From: JACKCD01 sp041390905
GTDB lineage: Bacteria; Chloroflexota; Anaerolineae; Promineifilales; Promineifilaceae
Assembly: GCA_041390905.1 (NCBI GenBank)
Contig: JAWKPA010000012.1
Span: forward strand, 2,418,001 to 2,482,000
Direction of reading: 5' to 3'
Length of the DNA: 64,000 nucleotides
Below the pieces are notes generated by a model. It was not told the DNA's origin. It searched no databases and saw only the letters and a list, made by a program, of their open reading frames with translations. Shown here piece by piece: positions 35,769 to 44,884 of this stretch (position 1 is its first letter; the number at the start of each line of letters is the position of its first letter). Both the position numbers and the translations under genes were made by a program.

Positions 35769-38453
35769 ATGAAACCAACAACCAGTAACGAAATACGCAA
35801 AGCGTTTTTAGATTTTTTTGCTGAACACCAGCATGAGATTGTCGCCAGCTCAGTACTGCCCAATCTGGACAACCCAACCCTGCTTTTTACCAACGCCGGC
35901 ATGAACCAGTTTGTAGACGTGTTTTTGGGCAGCGAAAAGCGGAGCTATACCCGTGCGGCCACCGCCCAGAAGGTGATGCGGGTGCAGGGCAAGCACAACG
36001 ATTTGGAAAACGTGGGGCCATCGCCACGCCACCACACCTTTTTTGAAATGCTGGGCAACTTCTCCTTTGGCGATTATTTCAAGCGAGAGGCGATTGATTT
36101 TGCCTGGCAGTTTGTTACCGGTGTGCTGGGGCTGGAACCGGAACGGCTGTGGGCAACGATTTTTGCCGATGACGACGAATCGTTTGAGCTGTGGCAGCGG
36201 TATCTGCCGGCCGCCAAAGTCCTCCGTTTTGATGAAAAAGACAACTTCTGGGCAATGGGTGAAACCGGCCCCTGTGGCCCCAACTCCGAAATGTTTTACT
36301 ACGTGGGCGACATGGCAACCTGCGACCCCTCGCGGCTCAATGCCGATGACGATGAGGAATTTCTGGAGTTCTGGAACCTGGTCTTTATGCAGTTTGACCG
36401 CCAGGCGGATGGCACACTGGTGCCGCTGCCCAAGCCATCGGTAGACACCGGCATGGGGCTGGAGCGGATTGTGCGGATTATGCAGCACGTCGGCAGCAAC
36501 TATGAGACTGACCTGTTTACCCCGGCAATGGACGAGGTGCAGGAGCTTTTGAGCGACAGCGACGCGGAGCGGGAAGAAAAACATGTCGGCTACCGCGTCA
36601 TTGCCGACCACGGCCGGGCGGCGACCTTTTTGATTGGCGACGGGGTGCTGCCGGGCAACGCCGGGCGCGGCTATGTGCTGCGGATGATTATCCGGCGGGC
36701 GGCGCGGTTTGGGCGCAAAATCGGCTTTACAGAGCCGTTTTTGGCCGACATTGCCAAGGTCTATATCGGCCACATGGGGAAGGCGTACCCGGAACTGGTC
36801 AACCGGCGGGACTTTATTTTGCACACGCTGACGCAGGAAGAGGAGCGTTTTGCCCGGACGCTGGACTCGGGGCTGGCGCAGCTTGACGGCATTCTGGACG
36901 GGATGGCGGTGTTGGACAAGACGGAAGTGCCGGGGGATGTGGCGTTTAATTTGTATGCCACGCATGGGTTGCCGCTGGAAATTACGCGGGATATAGCCGT
37001 AGAGCGGGGCTTTTCGGTGGATGCGAAGGGGTATGAGAAGGCACGGGCGGACCATGCGCTGGCGAGTGGGTCGGGGGCGTTTAGCCAGTATGTGCAGGGG
37101 GCGAGTGTGTATGGGGATTTGCTGCATGATTTGGTGGCCAACGGCCGTTTATCCCCCGAAGGCGTAGACCATGACCCGTACAGCGGAGCCACCCTGCACA
37201 GCGAAATTGCCGCGCTGGTCAAGGACGGCGTGGTTGTGAGCCATTTGGCCGCAGGCGACAAAGGGGACGTGGTGACACCCGCCACCCCGTTTTACGTGGA
37301 GTCGGGTGGTGAGGTGAGCGACACCGGCTGGATTACCGTCGAGGGGGGTGCGTTCCGCGTGGACGACACGCGCCGCCCGGTGAACGGGTTGATTATCCAC
37401 GTGGGCGAGATGGTGGCGGGGGAGATGGCGGTGGGAAAAACGGCCGTTTTGCAAGTAGACAACAGCCGCCGCGCCGACATTCGCCGCAACCACACCGCCA
37501 CCCACATTTTGCACCGCGAACTGCGGGCGCACCTGGGAACCCACGTCACCCAAGCCGGGTCGCTGGTCGCCCCCGACCGGCTGCGCTTTGACTTTGCCCA
37601 CGGGCAGGCGGTGGGCAAGGATGTGCTGGCGGCGATTGAGCGCGATATCAACGAGGCGATTCTTGCCAACATGCCCATCACCATTCGCCAGATGGGGCAG
37701 AAAGAGGCGATTGACGGCGGGGCGATGGCGCTGTTTGGCGAAAAATATGGCGACATCGTGCGGACGGTGAATATTGGCAATCCCAACCCGCAGGATGCCT
37801 ACAGCTTTGAACTGTGCGGCGGGCTACACGTGGGCGAAACGGGCGAGATTGGGGCGTTTCGTTTTGTCAACGAAGGGGCGGTGGCGGCCGGCGTGCGCCG
37901 CGTGGAAGCGGTGACGGGTCGTGGGGTGCAGACGCTTGTCAATGAGCGTTTTGACCTGCTAGATCGGGTGGCCCACAAGCTAAATGTGCCATTGGGCGAA
38001 CTGGAGCGGCGGCTGGAAACGGTGCTGGCCGACAACCGCAGTTTGCAAAAGGAGCTGGAGAAGCTACAGCGCGAAGCGTCCAAGGGGCAGCTTGATGTGC
38101 TGCTGGGGCGGGTGCAGGAGGTTCAGGGGGTGAAGGTGCTGGCGGCGCAGGTGAACGCGGCGGATGTGGACGGTCTGCGGGAAATGGCGGATTGGTTCCG
38201 CGACAAGGTGGGGTCAGGAACGGCCGTTTTTGGGGCGATCATCAACGACAAGCCGATGATTGTGGCGACCGTGACCGATGATGTCATCAAGCGCGGGGTG
38301 AAGGCAGGCGACATTGTGCGCGACGTTGCCAAAATCATGGGCGGCGGCGGCGGCGGTCGCCCCAACCTGGCGCAGGCGGGTGGCAAGGATGTGGGCAAGC
38401 TGGGGGAGGCATTAACGGCCGTTGTGGGGTTGGTGGAAGCGGCGTTGAAATAA
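35769..38453 (+). CDS. alaS: Alanyl-tRNA synthetase
   Basis: Charges tRNA-Ala with alanine and edits mischarged Ser/Gly. The 894-residue class II synthetase shows motif 1/2 elements (FTNAGMNQFVDVFLG, RHHTFFEMLGNFSFGDYF), motif 3 (GRGYVLRMIIRRAARFG), the editing-site HTATHILH and C-x3-H pair (CGGLHVGETGEIG), and the C-Ala glycine-rich DHHA1 tail (GGGGGGRPNLAQAGGKD). GGAG sits 5 bases before ATG 35769. Expression is probably controlled by the leader-peptide attenuator just upstream. Four AACGGCCGTT copies lie in the 3' half, read as TAV or NGR in variable surface regions. Confidence 0.97.
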   Translation: MKPTTSNEIRKAFLDFFAEHQHEIVASSVLPNLDNPTLLFTNAGMNQFVDVFLGSEKRSYTRAATAQKVMRVQGKHNDLENVGPSPRHHTFFEMLGNFSFGDYFKREAIDFAWQFVTGVLGLEPERLWATIFADDDESFELWQRYLPAAKVLRFDEKDNFWAMGETGPCGPNSEMFYYVGDMATCDPSRLNADDDEEFLEFWNLVFMQFDRQADGTLVPLPKPSVDTGMGLERIVRIMQHVGSNYETDLFTPAMDEVQELLSDSDAEREEKHVGYRVIADHGRAATFLIGDGVLPGNAGRGYVLRMIIRRAARFGRKIGFTEPFLADIAKVYIGHMGKAYPELVNRRDFILHTLTQEEERFARTLDSGLAQLDGILDGMAVLDKTEVPGDVAFNLYATHGLPLEITRDIAVERGFSVDAKGYEKARADHALASGSGAFSQYVQGASVYGDLLHDLVANGRLSPEGVDHDPYSGATLHSEIAALVKDGVVVSHLAAGDKGDVVTPATPFYVESGGEVSDTGWITVEGGAFRVDDTRRPVNGLIIHVGEMVAGEMAVGKTAVLQVDNSRRADIRRNHTATHILHRELRAHLGTHVTQAGSLVAPDRLRFDFAHGQAVGKDVLAAIERDINEAILANMPITIRQMGQKEAIDGGAMALFGEKYGDIVRTVNIGNPNPQDAYSFELCGGLHVGETGEIGAFRFVNEGAVAAGVRRVEAVTGRGVQTLVNERFDLLDRVAHKLNVPLGELERRLETVLADNRSLQKELEKLQREASKGQLDVLLGRVQEVQGVKVLAAQVNAADVDGLREMADWFRDKVGSGTAVFGAIINDKPMIVATVTDDVIKRGVKAGDIVRDVAKIMGGGGGGRPNLAQAGGKDVGKLGEALTAVVGLVEAALK

Positions 38454-38521
38454 TGGAGATTTGGGATTGGAGACTGGAGATTGATGAAGGTTCACAATCG
38501 CCAATCTCTAATCTCCAATCC
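38454..38521. repeat. Family A inverted repeat after alaS
   Basis: GGAGATTTGGGATTGGAGAC... and the matching CAATCTCTAATCTCCAATCC arm form a hairpin between alaS and the MEMO-like gene. Confidence 0.8.
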
Positions 38522-38537
38522 CCCTCTGGAGGACAAA

Positions 38538-39413
38538 ATGGAACTGGATCGCAACTCTTTACGGACAGCCATTCACAAGCAATATCGGGCGGAGCATGAG
38601 GCGTTGGGGGAGGCGGGGACGTATGAACTGCTGGAAAAGGCGCGGGAGTGGGATTTGTCGGGGACGCTGGCGACGGGTGGGGTGGTGGTGTTTCCCCATG
38701 CGGGGGTGGCGGAGTGTGGGCATCAGATCGCAACGGCCGTTCATGCCTGCCTCGACAGCGGTGCCGACCGCGTGCTGGTCGTCAGCGTCCTCCACGCCTT
38801 CACCCAAGAAATGCAAGATGCCCGCGTCCGCGTTGCCAACGGCAGCGACGTGACCCAGGAGCGGTATTGGGGCGTTCAGGGTGCCGGGCTGGGGCGGGGC
38901 GACGAATGGCAATACGACCACGCCCTCATGAGCTGGCGGCACTTTTGGCAAGCGGAAACAAAGCGGCGCGGCATCAAGGGGCCAGAAGTCATTGAGCGGT
39001 ATCCCTATCTGGCCGGGGGCAAGCCGGAAATGCTGCCCGGTATTGAGGAACTGCAGGAGCTTGCCAAAGATGCGGTCATCGTCTCCACCGCTGACCCGTT
39101 CCACCACGGCCTTGGCTATGGCGACACGCCGGAAACCTCCTACTACCCAGAACAGGGGGGGCTGGAGCTGGCGCACAAGACGATTAGCGAAGGGATTGAG
39201 ATTTTGGCGGCGGGAGATTACTGGGGCTATAACCAGCACTGCGTGACGGCCAAGAGCGATGCGCGTGACGCGGGGCAGGTGTTCCGCTATCTGCGCGGCC
39301 CGATGACGGGGCGCATTCTCAATTTGTCTGTCACTCACGCTGGGGAACTGTACAACTCGCCACCGCCAACCTGGGTGGCCGGGGCACTGATTGAGTGGCA
39401 GTTGGCAGGTTGA
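38538..39413 (+). CDS. MEMO-like protein (class III extradiol dioxygenase fold)
   Basis: The 291-residue protein has a VVFPHAGVAECGHQIATAV segment followed by ADRVLVVSVLHAF, resembling the MEMO/AmmeMemoRadiSam pattern PHAGY..SG....VV.GPNH, and a later DPFHHGLGYG that could supply the metal-site histidine. Function is unproven: MEMO-like proteins are redox or protein-modifying enzymes, and extradiol dioxygenases share the fold. TGGAGGAC precedes the ATG at 38538, which I prefer over an upstream ATG inside the repeat. Palindrome near 38731. Confidence 0.55.
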   Translation: MELDRNSLRTAIHKQYRAEHEALGEAGTYELLEKAREWDLSGTLATGGVVVFPHAGVAECGHQIATAVHACLDSGADRVLVVSVLHAFTQEMQDARVRVANGSDVTQERYWGVQGAGLGRGDEWQYDHALMSWRHFWQAETKRRGIKGPEVIERYPYLAGGKPEMLPGIEELQELAKDAVIVSTADPFHHGLGYGDTPETSYYPEQGGLELAHKTISEGIEILAAGDYWGYNQHCVTAKSDARDAGQVFRYLRGPMTGRILNLSVTHAGELYNSPPPTWVAGALIEWQLAG

Positions 39414-39448
39414 TGGCGTATAATTTTGGCGATTTTTTGCTACGAATT

Positions 39449-39526
39449 TGGAATGGGACGCAGATTTTCCTGATTCGCCTGATTACAGAATTGGTACCAT
39501 ATCACATCAGGTAAATCAGCGTCCTG
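39449..39526. repeat. Family F inverted repeat
   Basis: GAATGGGACGCAGATTTTCC with complementary ATCAGGTAAATCAGCGTCC, homologous to the element at 32846-32910. It is located just before the small membrane peptide. Confidence 0.8.
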
Positions 39527-39550
39527 TTATATCAACAAGGAGAATGGAAC

Positions 39551-39673
39551 ATGGCGGCACTTGCCATTATTGGTTTGGTTTTGCTTATTATTTTTGTGGT
39601 TGCGATTATTGGCGCGGTTGGCCTGGGGATTATTGGCATTGGAGCCAGTATGGTGAAGGGCGACGAGGAGTAA
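39551..39673 (+). CDS. Small single-pass membrane protein, 40 aa
   Basis: Begins MAALAIIGLVLLIIFVVAII, continues as a hydrophobic Gly/Ile-rich helix to about residue 33, and ends in KGDEE. AAGGAG lies 10-12 bases before the ATG, and a strong terminator follows 30 bases after the stop. This complete promoter-less but well-bounded unit argues for a real small protein. The family is not recognised; size and topology resemble small membrane regulators or structural peptides. Confidence 0.65.
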   Translation: MAALAIIGLVLLIIFVVAIIGAVGLGIIGIGASMVKGDEE

Positions 39674-39703
39674 GCGGGACGTAAATCAACGTGGATAGAA
39701 GAG

Positions 39704-39727
39704 AGCCGGAGTGATCCGGCTTTTTTT
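39704..39727 (+). terminator. Intrinsic terminator after the 40-aa membrane protein
   Basis: AGCCGGA-GTGA-TCCGGCT stem of 7 bp followed by a run of T. Confidence 0.9.
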
Positions 39728-39760
39728 ATTTGATTGGTGGTGGGGAGAAAAACGGCCGTT

Positions 39761-40150
39761 TTACACCTCAACAGGATAAAGAATCAAATTAGGCAGAAAG
39801 GCAAAATCCTTGGTGTTGAGGGTAACAAGCGTGAGTTGGTGCTGGATCGCTGTGGCCGCAATAATGGCATCGGGGACAGCCAATGATCGTTGATTTTGCT
39901 GTGTCCAGCGCATCAGATCCCCAGCCCGATCGGCAATTGCGTTGTCAAGGGCATATGTCTGAAAGCGTGACAGCAGTTTAGACGTTAAAAACTGCTCATT
40001 CTGGCGCATCCCCATGCGAATTTCCAGTCGCGTCACGCTGGCAATGGCGAGCTGGCTTTGTTTGCCCAAGCCGCGCAGCAAATGCACAATGGGTTTTTTA
40101 CCGCGCAGGTGACGAATGATGATGCCTGTATCAAGCAAATAGCTACTCAT
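39761..40150 (-). CDS. PIN domain ribonuclease toxin (VapC-like)
   Basis: Type II toxin that cleaves RNA. The 129-residue protein starts SSYLLDTGIIIRHLRG, giving the first PIN aspartate. Conserved Glu follows in SVTRLEIRMG, Asp in AVPDAIIAATA, and the last acidic residue in TLNTKDFAFL. The start overlaps the upstream antitoxin stop (ATGAGTAG), the usual coupling. A palindrome lies in the downstream intergenic gap. Confidence 0.88.
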   Translation of the reverse strand: MSSYLLDTGIIIRHLRGKKPIVHLLRGLGKQSQLAIASVTRLEIRMGMRQNEQFLTSKLLSRFQTYALDNAIADRAGDLMRWTQQNQRSLAVPDAIIAATAIQHQLTLVTLNTKDFAFLPNLILYPVEV

Positions 40151-40433
40151 CAAATGGATCAGGTGCTTGCCACGAAGCCCTCAGATTGGTGAGCCACGCA
40201 TCAATGTCGGTATCAGACTGCATCTCTGGATAGTCTTTATCTGCCCAGGCACCGGCCGTTTCGGCAAGGGCGACAAGTTGTTCTTCAATGGCTAACTGGT
40301 TTTCAATTGCCAGAGCAATAAAGTGGCTACGCTGCCGCGCCGGAATTCGCTTGTCTAATCTTTGGACAAGCGTTTCGGACAGCGTAACCGTTATTTTTTT
40401 TTGTTTAGGGGATAAAGCCATCTTTATAGCCAT
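40143..40433 (-). CDS. Antitoxin of the PIN toxin (ribbon-helix-helix type)
   Basis: The 96-residue protein has the RHH-like N-terminal strand KKITVTLSETLVQRLDKRI followed by ARQRSHFIALAIENQLA, and an acidic C-terminal toxin-binding tail ending PDPFDE. GGAGG lies upstream of the ATG. Toxin and antitoxin overlap by 8 bases and are transcribed together, antitoxin first; autoregulation is expected from the family. Confidence 0.8.
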   Translation of the reverse strand: MAIKMALSPKQKKITVTLSETLVQRLDKRIPARQRSHFIALAIENQLAIEEQLVALAETAGAWADKDYPEMQSDTDIDAWLTNLRASWQAPDPFDE

Positions 40434-40511
40434 CTAGCCAGACCTCCACATAGCCATCCTTTTTATCATAAGCCTTCGCTGATGCCATGTCAATTGGCAA
40501 TAGAAACGCAC

Positions 40512-41123
40512 TTAATTGTCAAAAAATGCAAAGCTATCCTTGATATTGATGAACAGCTCCTCACGATAGGCGTTGAATTCCGTCAACGAACAGTTGGTGC
40601 AGAGAAATGTCATGCTGTAAATCATGTAATCTTTGACAAACACGTACCTCAAGGCATAGGCGTTTTTGCCGTTGTAACGTTCCAGGACAAAATATTTGGC
40701 CGGAAGGCCAGCAATTTCCGCGTCCCCATTTTCCAAAACCACCCGACCAAGACCCACGCCATAATCACTTTCCGCCATGGGCAAAAAGGCCTCGTCTGGT
40801 GAACTGGCAAACTTGATTTGAAACTCCTCTTGCAGGATAACGCCGACCTGGGCATTCGGCCGTTCGGCAAAAACAGTTTCGCCCAGCTCGGTACGCGCCA
40901 CCTCCCAGGCAGATGGCACGTTAAAGCGGTATTTAGCCTGACTGACTTCACCCGACAAATCTGTCTCTATGATTAGCGGGACATCATCGCCACTCGTGTT
41001 TGGCGCAGCCGGTAAGTCAGAGGCGGGGGCAGTTTCCACCACTTGCCGGCTGTTGCAACTTGCTAGAGCCAGCAAAAGCATCGTAAAAAGCAATGATAGG
41101 TATGTGTTTTTCTTGGTAATCAT
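40512..41123 (-). CDS. Lipoprotein of unknown function, 203 aa
   Basis: Has an N-terminal lipoprotein signal (LLLALASC lipobox, Cys near residue 23) followed by a Pro/Ala linker and a soluble beta-rich domain (SAWEVARTELGETVFAERP...). Probably anchored outside the membrane. It lies 18 bases after the extracellular nuclease gene on the same strand, so co-transcription is likely. No family recognised. Confidence 0.7.
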   Translation of the reverse strand: MITKKNTYLSLLFTMLLLALASCNSRQVVETAPASDLPAAPNTSGDDVPLIIETDLSGEVSQAKYRFNVPSAWEVARTELGETVFAERPNAQVGVILQEEFQIKFASSPDEAFLPMAESDYGVGLGRVVLENGDAEIAGLPAKYFVLERYNGKNAYALRYVFVKDYMIYSMTFLCTNCSLTEFNAYREELFINIKDSFAFFDN

Positions 41124-41141
41124 AATCTAATCAGCCTCTCC

Positions 41142-44100
41142 CTACCCCTCGCCGCCGATAATGACCACCAGCGGGTCGTGGTCGGAGACGCGCAGGGGGG
41201 AAGGGTCAGCGGGGTCGGCCAGGGGGTAGTCAGCGTCAATGGGCAGGGTTGTCACCTGCACCAGCCGCGCAAACAGCCCGTCTGACAGCAAAATGTGGTC
41301 CAGCGATTGGGTGGCACCTTCAAAAATGTAGGTGTAGGGGATTGCCGCCGGGTCATCGAAAAATTCATAAGCGTGGCGCAGCCCGGCCGCTTGCAGCGTC
41401 TCGATGGGGGGCGTGGCAACAAACGAGTTCAAATCCCCCAGCACCACAAAGCCAGCCTCCGGATTTTCCGCCCGCACTTCCTCCAGCACCGAAGCCACCC
41501 ACGCCGCCTGCGCCGTCCGCAGTGGCTCGGTCGCCTCTTCCCCCGCCGACAGCGAGGTGAGGTGGTTGTTAATGAGGAAAAGCTGCTCGCCAGTGGCGTT
41601 AAAGGTCAGCTCCAGCAGCAGCGGCGGGCGGCTGAGTGAGCCATCGGGCATGGGGAAGTTGGCAACCTGCCCCACCGTCGCCTGGTCGCCGCGCACCAAA
41701 AAGGCTACATCAATCCCCCGCGAATCCTCCCCTTCGATGAGGTAGGGCTGGTAGCCAAAGGGGGCAAGCTGCTCCAACGTCACCAACTGCTCCAGAATGC
41801 CGATGTTTTCCACTTCCTGCAGACCCATGACCGTCGGCGCACCCATGGCCACAATCGCCTCGGCCAGCTTGGTCAGCTTCTGGTCGTACTGGCTGCGGGT
41901 GGGACGCGGTGGGTCAGAGGGATGGGGGTCGCGGTTGTCAAACAGGTTTTCAACGTTGAAGGTGGCGATGGTAAGCTGGTCGGTGAGGGGCAGGCTGGGC
42001 AACGGCCGTTCCGCAACCCCAATTTGCGGCGGCAGCAGCGGCTCAATTTTGTACTGCCCAAAGGTAAACGCCAGCGGACCAAACAGTTGGCTCACCGTGT
42101 CGCCCTTTTTCACGGCATAGGGGAGCGTACTTTGGTCTTCATGCGCCACCGACGAGCCATCGTCTACAAAGATGACAAAGCCCACGTCATCGGTGCGGCG
42201 CACGGTGTCCACGCCCACCGTCTGGCGCACGAGGGCGTATTCACCAAAGCGGGTGGTGGGGGCAATGACAACGGCCGTTTCTTCCACCGCCACCAGCATC
42301 CCCTCCAGCGCCTCTTTGTACACCGCCGCCTCGGTGGGGTCGGTTGGCGGGTCATAGGCCACAAAACTGGGCAAGCCGTTGTTGCTGCTGAGGATGGCGA
42401 TATTTTCGGCGGCGGCATCGAGCGTCGTCTGCTGCGCCAGTTCGCGCACCTTGCCCGTCACCTGCACCGCGTCCCCTTCGGCCACGGGGGCAGCGGCCAG
42501 CACAAACAGCCCGTCAGAGGTGGCCGTGTCGCCGTCGCCCAGCAGCTCTTGCAGCCAAAAGCCGCCGAGGTCGGGGAAAACGGCCGTTACCACCCCCACC
42601 GTCGTCAGCTCCGTGTTGCGGTAAGGCGACTGCACCCCGCTGCCCTGCACCGCCCAAACCGGCACGCCATCGCCAACAAAGGTTTGGTATGGCTCACTGG
42701 CGGCTGCTTCCGGCCATTGGTCGGCGGTGGCGATGGCAGCCCCGGCGACCACCACGTCAGCAGCGGTGACGGTGGCGGTGTAGCTAACGGTAACACTCTC
42801 ACCGTTTGGCAATTCGGCCACCGTCCAGCCAATCCTGTCGCCGTCGAGCGTGCCGTCGCTGTTGATGGTGCCGAGGGTTGCGCCCTGGGGCAAAACGGCC
42901 GTTATTGCCACATTCGTCAACGGCGCGTCGGTGTGGTTGGCGGCGGTCAGCGTGTAGATGATTTCCGCGCCGGGCTGGGCACTGGGAACGGCCGTTTGTG
43001 TCAGCAACAGCACCGGCGGGAAAATCTCGGCCAAGTCGGCCTGCACACGCGGCTTTAGCTGCCGCTGCCCGCTGTCAATCTCGCTCACCCCCACCACGCG
43101 GTACTGCTTGCCCAAATCCATCGTCTCGGTGGTGGCCTCGGTCAGCTTGTCCACGTACACCTCAACGATATTACCGCCGTCATCGAGCAAATCCACCTCA
43201 TAGGAAAAGGTGAACTCTTCGATGCGAACGGCCGTTCCCGCCACCACATTCAGCCGCCCCATTGCCAATGCGTCTTCGGCGTGGGCAGCGGCCGTCGTCA
43301 GCGTTGGCTCCGGCAATGGCTCCCCCTCACCCACCCGCTCAATGTCGGCGGTAAAATCACGCGGAATCACCTCCACCGCGTCGCGGAAAAGCTCAATCTC
43401 CCCCGTTACCCGCAGCCGGTCGCCCAGCCGCACCACCACATCCCGCGCCCCGCCGGGAACAAACACCTGCACACCGCCGGTGTCGTCCTGAAGATAAAAT
43501 TTGGTGCTGGTGGTTCCGGCAAAGTAGCCGCCGGTATACATCGTCGCCACCCCTTCCACCGTGACCAGGCTGCCCACGGGTAGCTGCCGCGCCGTGGCGA
43601 TGGGGATGGAGCCACCGGCCATTTTTTGCCGCAGCGGTGGGGCAAAACGGGTGATCAGCCCGTCGGCAGCGACAAACACGCCGCCAATTTGGGTGTCTAC
43701 ATAGGTGAGAGGGGCTTGCAGGGTGACGGTGCGAACGGCCGTTTCTCCCGCCCCCAGTTCATCAAGCTGCCAGGATAAACGGCCGTCTGTTAATTCGCCG
43801 CCGTCGTCCATACGCAGCACGCGGAAATGGTTGGCAATGGGCAGGGAAAGGGTGAGATTGGTGGCAGAAACGGCCGTTTGGTTGCTCACCGCCAGCTCAT
43901 AGGCAAATTCCTCCCCCGGGGTCAGCGTCTCCGGCGTGGTCAGGGTGATGGCAAGCTGATCGGCCAATGGCGTGGGGTCGCTGCCGCTGTTTTGCGGGTT
44001 GGGCACAGGCTGCACCACAATATCGCTGCTGTTGTCGCCCGTGGCCTGCCAGTTGCCCGCCTCGCCCCCCGGCTGTCGCTCCAGGCTCATCCCGGCCTCC

Positions 44101-44660
44101 GGCACGGCGGCGGGGCGACCTTCAACCACTTTTTCCGGTGCATCGCCCCAGCCAAACAGGTCAACGGTCTGGTTATCGCCATCGCGCAGCAGCAGCCCCC
44201 CTTTGGCAAAGAGAGGCAGGGTAAACACAGCGTCAGCCGCCGCGCCCACGTCTTCGCCTTCATGCACCAGCAGATAATGGCCGCGCCCCGGCAGCAAAGC
44301 TCCGGCTTCCCAGCGGTAAACGGGTTCGGGGTTGCGGTCGGGGGTTAGCTGGTACCACAGCGACCAACCGGCCAAATCCACCGGCTCCGTCCCGCCGTTG
44401 TACAGTTCAACAAAGTCGTAGTTGTTGTTGCCACTAATCCCGGCCAGCATTTCGCTGATGCGAACGCCAGCGGGTATGTCGGTGCTGGCGGATGGAGCGG
44501 GGGCTGGTTCAGTCGTTTCAGGAACGGCCGTTTCTTCGGCAGCAGGCGTTGCGGTGGGCGGAACGGCCGTTGGGGTGGGGTCGGCCTCGGTACGACAGCC
44601 AGCCAACAGCCAGACAAGAACAATCAATCCAAAAACGACTTTTTTCATCAGTTTCACCAT
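41142..44660 (-). CDS. Extracellular lipoprotein with lamin-tail, OB-fold, DUF11 and endonuclease/exonuclease/phosphatase domains
   Basis: Likely a surface-anchored nuclease or phosphodiesterase. Signal with lipobox LLAGC near residue 20, a Thr/Pro-rich linker, a lamin-tail domain (VRISEMLAG...YDFVELYNGG, about 65-200), a DUF11-like domain (about 230-330), OB-fold domain (LPVGSLVTVEGVATM..., about 345-460), further linker and OB-like regions, a second DUF11-like region (about 550-660), and a C-terminal EEP domain from about residue 850. EEP motifs: TIATFNVENLFD, GLQEVEN, INNHLTS, VLGDLNSF, SLDHILLS and VSDHDPLV, giving the Mg-binding and catalytic His residues. Similar architectures occur in secreted DNases. 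I start at ATG 44660; 44648 is a possible alternative. Palindromes are unusually dense, about ten copies. Confidence 0.85.
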   Translation of the reverse strand: MVKLMKKVVFGLIVLVWLLAGCRTEADPTPTAVPPTATPAAEETAVPETTEPAPAPSASTDIPAGVRISEMLAGISGNNNYDFVELYNGGTEPVDLAGWSLWYQLTPDRNPEPVYRWEAGALLPGRGHYLLVHEGEDVGAAADAVFTLPLFAKGGLLLRDGDNQTVDLFGWGDAPEKVVEGRPAAVPEAGMSLERQPGGEAGNWQATGDNSSDIVVQPVPNPQNSGSDPTPLADQLAITLTTPETLTPGEEFAYELAVSNQTAVSATNLTLSLPIANHFRVLRMDDGGELTDGRLSWQLDELGAGETAVRTVTLQAPLTYVDTQIGGVFVAADGLITRFAPPLRQKMAGGSIPIATARQLPVGSLVTVEGVATMYTGGYFAGTTSTKFYLQDDTGGVQVFVPGGARDVVVRLGDRLRVTGEIELFRDAVEVIPRDFTADIERVGEGEPLPEPTLTTAAAHAEDALAMGRLNVVAGTAVRIEEFTFSYEVDLLDDGGNIVEVYVDKLTEATTETMDLGKQYRVVGVSEIDSGQRQLKPRVQADLAEIFPPVLLLTQTAVPSAQPGAEIIYTLTAANHTDAPLTNVAITAVLPQGATLGTINSDGTLDGDRIGWTVAELPNGESVTVSYTATVTAADVVVAGAAIATADQWPEAAASEPYQTFVGDGVPVWAVQGSGVQSPYRNTELTTVGVVTAVFPDLGGFWLQELLGDGDTATSDGLFVLAAAPVAEGDAVQVTGKVRELAQQTTLDAAAENIAILSSNNGLPSFVAYDPPTDPTEAAVYKEALEGMLVAVEETAVVIAPTTRFGEYALVRQTVGVDTVRRTDDVGFVIFVDDGSSVAHEDQSTLPYAVKKGDTVSQLFGPLAFTFGQYKIEPLLPPQIGVAERPLPSLPLTDQLTIATFNVENLFDNRDPHPSDPPRPTRSQYDQKLTKLAEAIVAMGAPTVMGLQEVENIGILEQLVTLEQLAPFGYQPYLIEGEDSRGIDVAFLVRGDQATVGQVANFPMPDGSLSRPPLLLELTFNATGEQLFLINNHLTSLSAGEEATEPLRTAQAAWVASVLEEVRAENPEAGFVVLGDLNSFVATPPIETLQAAGLRHAYEFFDDPAAIPYTYIFEGATQSLDHILLSDGLFARLVQVTTLPIDADYPLADPADPSPLRVSDHDPLVVIIGGEG

Positions 44661-44692
44661 AAGTTCCAAAGTTTGTCACGTTTCTGCTCCCG

Positions 44693-44698
44693 ATTATA
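44693..44698 (-). promoter_or_regulatory. Likely -10 box of the nuclease operon
   Basis: TATAAT on the minus strand about 33 bases before the ATG at 44660; the -35 is weak (TTTGGT about 15 bases further). Confidence 0.45.
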
Positions 44699-44777
44699 CC
44701 ATTTATACGCTTAACCAAACCTTTACCAAATCTTAGCCTGCTGTTAATCAAAAATCGGCAATTGCGGTGCAGGCCAT

Positions 44778-44805
44778 TTGTCACCCGATATTGCCGTGCT
44801 ATAAT
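44778..44805 (+). promoter_or_regulatory. Promoter of the sugar ABC transporter operon
   Basis: TTGTCA, 16-base spacer and a perfect TATAAT with an upstream TGC (extended -10). About 75-80 bases of leader precede the malF-like start, with GAGGAGGAAT as ribosome site. Confidence 0.75.
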
Positions 44806-44884
44806 GGCACTGTCTGTTGCCATTGTGCAACGGTAAGTTTAGACGAGAGTTTGCCTGTATCACAACCAAGAAGAGGAGGAATGC

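Noticed and set aside
35850..37127. 425-residue frame antisense to alaS, and similar long antisense frames over the nuclease gene (41922-43058)
   Set aside because: Codon-bias shadows of certain genes; no recognisable protein.
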